Shown: positions 55,621 to 63,091 of the stretch, piece by piece
Numbering within the stretch: position 1 is the first letter of the stretch
Layout: the number at the start of each line of letters is the position of its first letter
Assembly (NCBI RefSeq): GCF_016908785.1
Contig: NZ_JAFBEO010000004.1
Span: 62,001 to 126,000 of the forward strand
Direction of reading: 5' to 3'
DNA: 64,000 nt
From: Weissella uvarum
Lineage (GTDB): Bacteria; Bacillota; Bacilli; Lactobacillales; Lactobacillaceae
Translations under genes and position numbers: made by a program
The notes under the pieces: model-generated
Databases searched by the model: none
What the model was told of the DNA's origin: nothing
The model's input: only the letters and a program-made list of their open reading frames with translations

Positions 55621-56385
55621 ATGATTGATATTCATTGTCATTTATTACCAAATCTAGATGATGGCTCACCGAGTTTGGAACAATCATTGGATTTAGCGCG
55701 AGAAGCAGTGGCGAATCAGGTGACCCATGCCTTAGTTACGCCTCATCATATGAATGGACGTTATGTTAATCACGCAAAAGACGTGATGGCTGAAACCGCC
55801 GCATTTCAAGAGGCGTTAGAAGATGCCAATATCCCTTTGACAGTTTTTCCTGGGCAAGAAATTCGAATGAATGGTGATCTTTTGCAAGCTTATGATGCGC
55901 ATGATTTATTAGCCACAGATGAATTTAATACGTATATGTTGATTGAATTTCCATCGGATGAAGTCCCGGTTTTTAGTGAGCAAGTTTTATTTGAATTACA
56001 ACAACGCGGCACAACGCCAATTATTGTCCATCCTGAACGGAATCAAGGGTTCATGGATCACCCAGATAAATTAGTTGATTTTATATCGCGGGGGATGTTG
56101 GCTCAGGTCACGGCGAGTTCTTATGTGGGTACCTTTGGTTCAAAAGTAGCAGCGTTTGCTCAAGATATTGTGAGCCATGGGTTAGCCCATTTTTTTGCAT
56201 CCGATGCGCATGTTATGAAGCGACGTAGTTATCAACTACAAGTGGCCTATCAACAATTGGAAAAAGCAGATGCACAAATGGCGCATGCTTTTGAAGAAAA
56301 TGCCAAAGCAGCAGTTAATGGTGATCCAGTGACTACGTTTGCTGTAACACCGATTAAAAAGCGTCGCTTTTTTGCTAAATATTAA
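55621..56385 (+). CDS. wzb: PHP-family protein tyrosine phosphatase (CpsB/Wzb)
   Basis: This Mn-dependent phosphatase dephosphorylates the BY-kinase. The 254-residue protein has the PHP metal motifs MIDIHCHLLPNLDDG (1-15), TPHHMNGRY, PGQEIRMNG, VHPERNQ and SDAHVMKRRSY. ATG 55621 follows AAGGGAATTAAAG, while an in-frame ATG at 55597 adds eight basic residues. It closes the small wzd-wze-wzb module. Confidence 0.92.
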   Translation: MIDIHCHLLPNLDDGSPSLEQSLDLAREAVANQVTHALVTPHHMNGRYVNHAKDVMAETAAFQEALEDANIPLTVFPGQEIRMNGDLLQAYDAHDLLATDEFNTYMLIEFPSDEVPVFSEQVLFELQQRGTTPIIVHPERNQGFMDHPDKLVDFISRGMLAQVTASSYVGTFGSKVAAFAQDIVSHGLAHFFASDAHVMKRRSYQLQVAYQQLEKADAQMAHAFEENAKAAVNGDPVTTFAVTPIKKRRFFAKY

Positions 56386-56395
56386 TAGTGGATGA

Positions 56396-56428
56396 AAATG
56401 GGGTGCTAGCATTCCATTTTTTATTTTG
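56396..56428 (+). terminator. Terminator after wzb
   Basis: The stem AAAATGG-GG-TGC / GCA-TT-CCATTTT is followed by TTATTTT. Confidence 0.8.
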
Positions 56429-56514
56429 TGATGAACTTAAAGTTTTCTCCAAGCTTAATTTGGTTAAATGGTTCGACATGATAACTTTAATTGAAAGTAT
56501 AGGATCCTTAAATT

Positions 56515-57135
56515 ATGGAACAATTTATTGAAAGCATGATTAATCAGTTCGGTTATTTAGCAATTACATTATTAATTGCGGTGGAAAATATTTTTCCGCC
56601 GATTCCATCTGAATTGATCTTAACTTTTTCAGGTTTTCTCACAACACAATCACAGTTAAACGTGGCAGGATCAATTATTGCCGCTACGCTTGGGGCGAGT
56701 ATTGGTGCTGCTATCTTATATTGGATTGGCTCCTTCTTAGATATGCCAACTTTAGCAAAATTAGTTGACAGCCGGCTTGGAAGAGCTTTACATCTGCGCT
56801 TAAAGGATTTCGAACGTGCCGAAGCATTCTTTTTACGACATGGACGCTTTGCGGTTTTTGCTGGTCGTTTTATTCCAGTTGTTCGCAGCTTAATTTCTGT
56901 CCCAGCTGGGATGACGAAAATGTCGTTTCCAGTTTTCATGATGTACAGTAGCCTTGGTGCTGGAATTTGGAATACCGTGCTGATTGGGTTAGGGCATTAT
57001 GCAGGACAAGCTTGGCAGCAAGTGCTCACCGTCATTGATGAATATAAGTATGTCGTGGTGCTTGGTGGGGTAATTTGTGGCTTATTGATTTGGTTGGCCT
57101 ATCGTATGTATACAAAAAAAGCCAAATCAGTCTGA
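56515..57135 (+). CDS. DedA family membrane protein
   Basis: The 206-residue protein belongs to the DedA/SNARE-associated (VTT) family, whose members act as phospholipid or undecaprenyl-phosphate flippases. Typical segments are NIFPPIPSELIL, the conserved Arg/Glu region LKDFERAEAFFLRHGRFAVFAGRFIPVVRSLISVPAGMTKM, and four to five TM helices. A flippase role would fit the surrounding wall-synthesis genes but is inference. No clear ribosome binding site other than AGGATCC is seen. Confidence 0.87.
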   Translation: MEQFIESMINQFGYLAITLLIAVENIFPPIPSELILTFSGFLTTQSQLNVAGSIIAATLGASIGAAILYWIGSFLDMPTLAKLVDSRLGRALHLRLKDFERAEAFFLRHGRFAVFAGRFIPVVRSLISVPAGMTKMSFPVFMMYSSLGAGIWNTVLIGLGHYAGQAWQQVLTVIDEYKYVVVLGGVICGLLIWLAYRMYTKKAKSV

Positions 57136-57150
57136 TTTAGCTTTTTATTT
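57113..57150. terminator. Bidirectional terminator between dedA and murF
   Basis: The stem AAAAAGC-C-AAATCA / TGATTT-A-GCTTTTT spans the dedA stop codon and serves both convergent genes. Confidence 0.88.
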
Positions 57151-57153
57151 GGT

Positions 57154-58524
57154 CTATTTATTAACTAATGCATCGACTACGTTTTCAAGGTGAATTCCGT
57201 GAGATCCCTTTAGCAAGAGTAAATCAGATGCGGTAAGTTGTTTTTGCAAATCTTGTGTCAGCTTTGGTAGTTCATCTTTTTGATAAGTGTGAATGTGGTC
57301 AGCTGGATAAAACTTAACTAATGCATCTGCTAAGTTCGTCATTAAATCACCGACTAAGTAAACTTTTTCAATCTTTTTTGGATCGAGTGCTTCAGCTAGG
57401 CTAGCATGTAATTCTGGGCCAGCTGTGCCTAGTTCAAGCATGTCACCAAGGACCGCAATTCGCCGGCCTTGCGTTGGTACGGCGCTAAATGAATTAAGGA
57501 CCTCTTTAGCTGCGGTAGGATTTGAATTATAGACATCTGATAGAATCTCTCCACCAAAATTACCTTTTAACCATTGAGTTCGATTAGCAGTGATGGGTGC
57601 GTTGCGTAAAGCTTCAGCAATCGTGGCGTCATCAATTTCAAGCAGGTGGCCCACGCTGATAGCTGCCAAAGCGTTCGCGACATTATAACGACCGGTCAAT
57701 GGAATTGTGAATTGTTGTTTCGAAGCATTGGTCGTGAAAATTGCTTGAGTAGCAGTCATTTCAATATTAGAAGCAAAAAGATCATTTTGATCTGTTAAAC
57801 CAAATGAAACATTATGCAACTCATCGTGAGCACCTACGCGGTCAACCAAAAGTGGTTCGTCGCCATTATAGACTAGTTGGCTATTTGGTTTAAAGCCATT
57901 GATAATTTGCATTTTACCATCGGCAATGTTGGCACGAGTTTTAAAGAATTCAATATGAGCTTCGCCAATCATTGTTAATACCGCAATGTCGGGCTGCACC
58001 ATTTTAGAGAGCTTATCGAGGTCACCTGGATGATCCATCCCCATTTCTAAGACTAATAATTCAGTATCATCATCCATTGATAGGATGGTTGTGGGAACAC
58101 CAATTTCGTTATTGAAGTTAGCGGGTGTTTTAACAGTTTTGTATTTGGTGTTACCAATTGCAGCAATGAAGTCCTTGGTAGTCGTTTTGCCATTTGATCC
58201 GGAAATGGCGACAATTTTAGGATCAACTTGCTTCAGATAAAATTCAGCTAAAGCTTGGAATGCCTCGAGAGTGTCATCAACCAAGATTAGTGGTACATTG
58301 GTAGGATATGGGGTGTGGTCTTTTTGCCAAAGACTGGCAACGGCACCATTTTGAATGGCACTATTTAAATACGTATGACCGTCGTTTTCGGCAACAAGTG
58401 GGATAAACAAGGCTCCAGGGGTTACCTGACGTGAATCAAAGGCAGTGCTTGTGACAGTTACGTCAGCGTCATTTTGGATGTGTGCATCGAGCGCGTGTGC
58501 AATAGCTTGAATTGTGATTTTCAT
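57154..58524 (-). CDS. murF: UDP-MurNAc-tripeptide--D-Ala-D-Ala ligase
   Basis: MurF adds D-Ala-D-Ala to UDP-MurNAc-tripeptide, the last cytosolic peptide step of peptidoglycan synthesis. The 456-residue protein has an N-terminal substrate domain, the ATP loop VAISGSNGKTTTKDF (about 108-122), NFNNEIGVP, LEMGMDHPGDL, and the C-terminal domain with DVYNSNPTA and LGDMLELG. ATG 58524 follows AAAGGAAA; an in-frame Met at 58566 is upstream of that site. It diverges from mreB. Confidence 0.95.
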   Translation of the reverse strand: MKITIQAIAHALDAHIQNDADVTVTSTAFDSRQVTPGALFIPLVAENDGHTYLNSAIQNGAVASLWQKDHTPYPTNVPLILVDDTLEAFQALAEFYLKQVDPKIVAISGSNGKTTTKDFIAAIGNTKYKTVKTPANFNNEIGVPTTILSMDDDTELLVLEMGMDHPGDLDKLSKMVQPDIAVLTMIGEAHIEFFKTRANIADGKMQIINGFKPNSQLVYNGDEPLLVDRVGAHDELHNVSFGLTDQNDLFASNIEMTATQAIFTTNASKQQFTIPLTGRYNVANALAAISVGHLLEIDDATIAEALRNAPITANRTQWLKGNFGGEILSDVYNSNPTAAKEVLNSFSAVPTQGRRIAVLGDMLELGTAGPELHASLAEALDPKKIEKVYLVGDLMTNLADALVKFYPADHIHTYQKDELPKLTQDLQKQLTASDLLLLKGSHGIHLENVVDALVNK

Positions 58525-58555
58525 AATGAATTTCCTTTGAATAAGTTTGTCTTTT

Positions 58556-58574
58556 GTGTAAATCAATTTTACAC
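58556..58574. promoter_or_regulatory. Operator-like inverted repeat between murF and mreB
   Basis: GTGTAAA-5 bp-TTTACAC is a perfect inverted repeat 32 bp upstream of murF, within the divergent control region (58525-58673). On the - strand it overlaps a possible -10 TAAAAT (58571-58566). The binding factor is unknown. Confidence 0.4.
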
Positions 58575-58673
58575 TGGAATAGAAACAACAAGCAAATTAA
58601 TTTAAATTTGTTGTATACTAATATGATAGAACATAAAAAGTAAAACAGTATGCTGTTTAAAAGAGGTGGAAAC

Positions 58674-59657
58674 ATGGCAAAGACGATTGGAATTGATTTG
58701 GGTACAGCAAATGTCCTGATTTATGTTGAAGGCGAAGGCATTGTACTTAATGAGCCATCGGTAGTTGCAATTGATACAAAAAAGGATAAAGTTTTAGCCG
58801 TTGGAACGGACGCATACAAAATGGTTGGCCGGACTCCTGGTAATATCCGTGCGGTTCGTCCGTTAAAAGATGGTGTGATTTCTGATTTTGACATGACCGA
58901 AGAAATGTTGTCATATTTTATGTCAAAGTTGCAAGCAAAGGGTGTTATGAGCCGTCCAAGTATCATGGTTTGTGCACCAACAAATATTACCGAAATTGAA
59001 CGTAAGGCGATTATTGAAGCTGCTGAAAAGTCTGGTGGCGGTAAGGTCTACCTTGAATATGAACCAAAGGTTGCTGCTGTTGGAGCAGGTCTAAACATCT
59101 TTTCACCATTGGCTTCAATGGTGATTGATATGGGTGGTGGGACTTCAGACATTGCTGTCTTATCATTGGGTGATATTGTTAATAGTGAGTCAATCCGGGT
59201 CGCTGGAGATCGCTTGAACGCAGATATTGCTAATTACATTAAGCACAAGTTTGGTTTGCAAATTGGAGAACGTACGGCTGAGACGATTAAAATTCAATTG
59301 GGAACAGCAATCCCAGTTGATGATCCAGATGAAATGGAAGTTCGTGGTCGTGATAACTTCTCAGGTATGCCAGAAACCATCACATTAGATGCAAATATGG
59401 TTGAAGAAGCCATGCATGATTCATTAGCACAAGTAGCCAAGGCTGCACACCGTGTCTTATCTGAAATTCAACCTGAACTCTCAGCTGATATCATTGACCG
59501 CGGTATTGTCTTGACTGGTGGTGGGGCATTGCTTCGTGGCATGGATAAATATCTAGCACATGAGCTTGATGTGCCAGTCATGGTCTCAGATAGTCCTTTG
59601 GATAATGTGGCTAAAGGTGCTGGTGAGTTACTAGAACATATTACAAAGAACGATTAG
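58674..59657 (+). CDS. mreB: Rod-shape determining protein MreB
   Basis: The actin-like protein forms membrane-associated filaments that guide lateral wall synthesis. The 327-residue protein has the phosphate-1 motif GIDLGTANVLIY, connecting motif, phosphate-2 motif VIDMGGGTSDIAVL (about 154-167) and adenosine motif VLTGGGALLRGMD. AGAGGTGG precedes ATG 58674. It is first in the operon mreB-DUF2969-rodA. mreC and mreD do not follow it. A Mbl paralogue cannot be excluded. Confidence 0.94.
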   Translation: MAKTIGIDLGTANVLIYVEGEGIVLNEPSVVAIDTKKDKVLAVGTDAYKMVGRTPGNIRAVRPLKDGVISDFDMTEEMLSYFMSKLQAKGVMSRPSIMVCAPTNITEIERKAIIEAAEKSGGGKVYLEYEPKVAAVGAGLNIFSPLASMVIDMGGGTSDIAVLSLGDIVNSESIRVAGDRLNADIANYIKHKFGLQIGERTAETIKIQLGTAIPVDDPDEMEVRGRDNFSGMPETITLDANMVEEAMHDSLAQVAKAAHRVLSEIQPELSADIIDRGIVLTGGGALLRGMDKYLAHELDVPVMVSDSPLDNVAKGAGELLEHITKND

Positions 59658-59669
59658 GAAAGGAAGCTT

Positions 59670-59879
59670 ATGTCAAAGAAAAACAAACCAGTTTCAGTTG
59701 AAATTAGCGATCCGGTTGATCAACGTTCTGAAGTGAAAATTAATAAGGTGACTTTAGGTTACGTTCTTGAACTTGATGATGGAGTGATGATTGAATATCC
59801 TGACCAACATCAAGTAAAGGTGCCGGATTTTGATGCGGGCGTTGCAAAACTAATCGCTGAATATAATCTACATCATTAG
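59670..59879 (+). CDS. DUF2969 family small protein
   Basis: The 69-residue cytosolic protein is of the DUF2969 family, which is found between mreB and rodA in lactobacilli; its function is unknown. There is no TM segment. It is about 18% acidic with a compact beta-rich pattern (KVTLGYVLELDDGVMIEYPD). GGAAAGGAAG precedes the ATG. Conserved position suggests a role in elongation control, which is inference. Confidence 0.82.
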   Translation: MSKKNKPVSVEISDPVDQRSEVKINKVTLGYVLELDDGVMIEYPDQHQVKVPDFDAGVAKLIAEYNLHH

Positions 59880-59889
59880 AGGGAGCGCC

Positions 59890-61083
59890 ATGTTCAAACG
59901 TTTTTTTAATTCAAAAGGTGAAATTGATTGGTCCATTGTGTTTGTGGTACTAATGTTAGCCATTATTGGATTAGCTTCAATTTATGTGGCCGCAACCCAT
60001 GATGCAACTGGTATCAATGTCAAACGTATGGTGCTGATGCAATTTATTTATTATGTTATCGGTGTCGGCGTCGTTATATTTATTATGCAGTTCGATTCAG
60101 AACAATTATGGCGACTATCACCATATATTTTTGGGCTGGGAGCGTTCTTAATGGTCGCGGTGCTCTTCTTCTATAGTCGAGCATATGCCGCCCAAACCGG
60201 AGGTAAGTCTTGGTTTGCAATTGGTCCGTTAACCTTCCAGCCGTCTGAAGTGATGAAGCCAGCATTTATTGTGATGTTGGCTCGGGTCATTTCAAAACAC
60301 AATTTTGATAATCCGGTTCGGACGATTCGCTCGGATGAAATGTTGTTGCTTAAAATCATTGCCTGGACGATTCCAATTATAGTTTTGGTGCTATTGCAAC
60401 ATGACTTTGGAACAATGTTAGTCTTCTTGGCAATTGTTTTTGGAATGACAATTGTGTCAGGAGTTTCTTGGCGGATTCTGGGTCCAATCTTCTTAGTTGG
60501 TGGTATTTTAGCAACCGTGGTCATTTTGTTGGTGTCACAGACCTGGGGTCGTCATATTTTGGAAAGCTTTGGTTTCCAAGCTTACCAATTCTCACGTGTT
60601 GACTCATGGCTTAATCCAGAAGGTGACACATCAAATGCGGGTTATCAATTGTGGCAATCAATTAAGGCTATTGGTTCAGGTGGCTTAACTGGAACTGGCT
60701 TTAACGTCTCACACGTGAATGTGCCAGTTCGTGAATCGGATATGATTTTCTCAGTTATTGGTGAGAATTTTGGTTTTGTTGGTAGTATTTTAGTGTTGAT
60801 TTTGTATTTCCTATTAATTTATCAAATTTTCCAAGTGGTTTATGATACATCAAACCAATTCTATGCATACATTTCAGCTGGTGTTGTGATGATGCTTTTG
60901 TTCCACATTTTGGAAAACATTGGTATGAACATTGGATTAGTACCATTGACTGGAATTCCATTGCCATTCATATCGCAAGGTGGATCGGCCATTTTGGGTA
61001 ATATGATTGGGATTGGTTTGGTCATGTCGATGCGTTATCATAATCAATCATTTACTTTGTCAAATCGACAAGGTTTTGCTTAA
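59890..61083 (+). CDS. rodA: Peptidoglycan glycosyltransferase RodA (FtsW/RodA/SpoVE family)
   Basis: RodA polymerises glycan strands from lipid II during elongation. The 397-residue protein has about ten TM helices. SEDS signatures are present: GGKSWFAIGPLTFQPSEVMKPAF (about 99-121), QHDFGTMLVF, and the C-terminal NIGMNIGLVPLTGIPLPFISQGGSAILGNM. GAGGGAGC precedes the ATG. Position after mreB favours RodA over FtsW. Confidence 0.94.
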   Translation: MFKRFFNSKGEIDWSIVFVVLMLAIIGLASIYVAATHDATGINVKRMVLMQFIYYVIGVGVVIFIMQFDSEQLWRLSPYIFGLGAFLMVAVLFFYSRAYAAQTGGKSWFAIGPLTFQPSEVMKPAFIVMLARVISKHNFDNPVRTIRSDEMLLLKIIAWTIPIIVLVLLQHDFGTMLVFLAIVFGMTIVSGVSWRILGPIFLVGGILATVVILLVSQTWGRHILESFGFQAYQFSRVDSWLNPEGDTSNAGYQLWQSIKAIGSGGLTGTGFNVSHVNVPVRESDMIFSVIGENFGFVGSILVLILYFLLIYQIFQVVYDTSNQFYAYISAGVVMMLLFHILENIGMNIGLVPLTGIPLPFISQGGSAILGNMIGIGLVMSMRYHNQSFTLSNRQGFA

Positions 61084-61097
61084 AGTTAAAGATTAAA

Positions 61098-61132
61098 CGG
61101 GGTGGCGTCGCTGACGTGACCCCGCTTTCATT
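61098..61132 (+). terminator. Terminator-like hairpin between rodA and proC
   Basis: CGGGGT/ACCCCG extended by inner CGTC/GACG pairs is followed only by CTTTCATTT, so termination may be partial. Confidence 0.55.
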
Positions 61133-61148
61133 TAAAGGAGATAATAAT

Positions 61149-61919
61149 ATGCTTACAATTGGTTATATTGGATCAGGTGCGATGGTTGAAGCACTTGTAA
61201 ATGGCTGGCAAGGAAATACGGCGATTGCCCAAATTGGCTTTGCTGAAGCAAAAGATCAACCTGATGGATTAGAACATCGGGCTTCAGTATTGGAAGTTTG
61301 GCAAGATGCTGACATGGTAATTTTAGCTGAAAATGCCAAAACCTTAACGGACTTAGCGCCCCAAACGCAAATGGCTGCCAGTGTTGATCCAAGTGTGATT
61401 GTCGTTTCAATTAATGAAGAATTAATGCTTGCACAGTTACATGATTTAATTAGTTCAGAAGTGACAATCGCGCGTGCGGTTCCAAATGTGAATGTTGCGT
61501 CGCATGCTGGGTACATCGGTTTGGCTTTTGATGAGCAAATCGATGCAGAAATCAAAGGTGCTATTGCGATGCTATTTGACGAATTGGGACGTGCGGATGA
61601 ATATCCAGAAGACCAATTGGCAGTGGTGAGTGTGTTAGGAACAGCTGGCCCAGCCTTAGTGGCTAATTTAGTAGATGCTTTGGCCCATACCGCAGTTGCC
61701 AATCAAGTTAATGTTGAACACGCAGTGGGGATGGCAGAGCAAATTCTTGCAGGGACTGGGACACATTTAGAGCAGGCCCAAATTAGTCCGAATACATTGG
61801 TTAAACAGGCAACATCTGATAATAGTGTGGCACAAACAGCACTAGAATATTTTGATAGCGAGGCGCTAATGGCTGGATTGCAGGCTGAAATTGCGGCAAT
61901 CCAACAAGAAAATGACTAA
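61149..61919 (+). CDS. proC: Pyrroline-5-carboxylate reductase family protein
   Basis: ProC reduces pyrroline-5-carboxylate to proline with NAD(P)H. The 256-residue protein has the Rossmann start MLTIGYIGSGAMVEALVNGW, the ARAVPNVNVASHAGYIGL segment typical of ProC (RxMPNxP in most), and a C-terminal dimerisation helix bundle (about 160-250). The RAVPNVNV variant differs from the usual MPN consensus, so substrate specificity is a little uncertain. AAAGGAGA precedes ATG 61149. Confidence 0.82.
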   Translation: MLTIGYIGSGAMVEALVNGWQGNTAIAQIGFAEAKDQPDGLEHRASVLEVWQDADMVILAENAKTLTDLAPQTQMAASVDPSVIVVSINEELMLAQLHDLISSEVTIARAVPNVNVASHAGYIGLAFDEQIDAEIKGAIAMLFDELGRADEYPEDQLAVVSVLGTAGPALVANLVDALAHTAVANQVNVEHAVGMAEQILAGTGTHLEQAQISPNTLVKQATSDNSVAQTALEYFDSEALMAGLQAEIAAIQQEND

Positions 61920-61944
61920 TTGGCATAAAAATTGAAAAAAGTAG

Positions 61945-61973
61945 TTGCATAACTCAAAACCACGTGATAATAT
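61945..61973 (+). promoter_or_regulatory. Promoter of tRNA-Glu
   Basis: -35 TTGCAT (61945-61950), 17 bp and -10 TAATAT (61968-61973), about 30 bp before the tRNA. Confidence 0.7.
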
Positions 61974-62003
61974 AGTTTTTGTTGTTAAGGCAACTATGAT
62001 TTT

Positions 62004-62075
62004 GGCTCATTGGTCAAGCGGTTAAGACTCCGGTTTTTCACACCGGCATCCAGGGTTCGACTCCCTGATGAGCTA
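62004..62075 (+). tRNA. tRNA-Glu (anticodon UUC)
   Basis: The 72-nt cloverleaf has acceptor GGCTCAT/ATGAGCT (G-U at the first pair) and discriminator A. The D arm is TTGGTCAAGCGGTTAAGA. The anticodon stem CCGGT/ACCGG carries loop TTTTCAC, giving TTC at 34-36, and the T arm is CAGGGTTCGACTCCCTG. CCA is not encoded. It has its own promoter and terminator. Confidence 0.95.
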
Positions 62076-62080
62076 TTCCT

Positions 62081-62114
62081 AAAACACTATCTCTTGATGA
62101 GGTGGTGTTTTTTT
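62081..62114 (+). terminator. Terminator of tRNA-Glu
   Basis: The stem AAAACACTATCTC / GAGGTGGTGTTTT with two G-U pairs is followed by more T. Confidence 0.88.
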
Positions 62115-62154
62115 GTGTACAATGGGTCTAATAGAACAGACATGAGGTGGACAG

Positions 62155-62967
62155 ATGAAATTCATTGCAACTGATTTAGACGGGACATTTTTGGATGATC
62201 AAAAACATTACGATGCAGATTTGTTTCAACAGACTTTAAATCGCCTCGCAGATGAGCAGACGCGTTTTGTGATTGCAACAGGACGTGAACTAAAATGGAT
62301 TCAAGCGATGTTTGGTGAGTTTACTAAGCAAGTAGATATCGTGGCTAGTAACGGAGCGGTAGTTAAACCACAAGATCATCCAATGATACGAAAGCAAATT
62401 TCAGTAGCAACTTTGGCTGATTTGCAAGCATTTTTGGACGAGCGTCAAGCCGTCCCTAGTGGTGGCCTTAGAACTTATACTGACAATGAAATGTACACCT
62501 TGAAGGGAATGGGTGAATTGGATGCTCAAACCTATGCCTTTATGGAAAAGTTGTATGACAAGATTAATGAAATTGATTCACTAGCTGAATTACCTGAACC
62601 GGTGTCAACGGTGACGGGACGTTGGTCAGATAATCATGACGATGGCTATCGAGTGATGCAAGCTATTAATGATTCAGATTTGCCATTGTACGCGACAACT
62701 TCTGGTTATGGAACAGTTGATATTTTGCCAGAAGGGGTTAATAAAGCATTCGCGCTAGAAACCTTACTTCAGACGGTAGGGGACGCTGATACGAATCAAC
62801 TTGCTGCCTTTGGGGACGGAATGAATGATTATGAAATGCTCCAGCTTGCCGATGCAGGTTATGTGATGCCAAATGGGGATGAATTTTTGCTTAAGCAACC
62901 TGAGTTTAAACATGTCGCTGAGGATAACAATCATAGTGGCGTGTTAAAGACAATTTTAAATTGGTAA
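62155..62967 (+). CDS. Cof-type HAD-IIB phosphatase
   Basis: The 270-residue HAD hydrolase of the YbiV/Cof type probably acts on sugar phosphates. Motif I is ATDLDGTFLDD (Asp7, Asp9 region), motif II is IATGREL, Lys is near GVNKAFALETLL and motif IV is AFGDGMNDYEML. It is only distantly similar to the HAD protein at 11707. ATGAGGTGGAC precedes the ATG. Confidence 0.88.
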   Translation: MKFIATDLDGTFLDDQKHYDADLFQQTLNRLADEQTRFVIATGRELKWIQAMFGEFTKQVDIVASNGAVVKPQDHPMIRKQISVATLADLQAFLDERQAVPSGGLRTYTDNEMYTLKGMGELDAQTYAFMEKLYDKINEIDSLAELPEPVSTVTGRWSDNHDDGYRVMQAINDSDLPLYATTSGYGTVDILPEGVNKAFALETLLQTVGDADTNQLAAFGDGMNDYEMLQLADAGYVMPNGDEFLLKQPEFKHVAEDNNHSGVLKTILNW

Positions 62968-62974
62968 AATTTGT

Positions 62975-63018
62975 AGCATACATTTTCCAGTATTAATGGG
63001 GAAATGTATGCTTTTTTA
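62975..63018 (+). terminator. Terminator after the HAD gene
   Basis: The stem AGCATACATTT / AAATGTATGCT with a 15-nt loop is followed by six T. Confidence 0.88.
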
Positions 63019-63091
63019 CTGGAAAAATTGGACTAGACCATATATAATGAAACTAACCAGATCATTTAAGCAATCTTTTAAGGGGGCAAAC

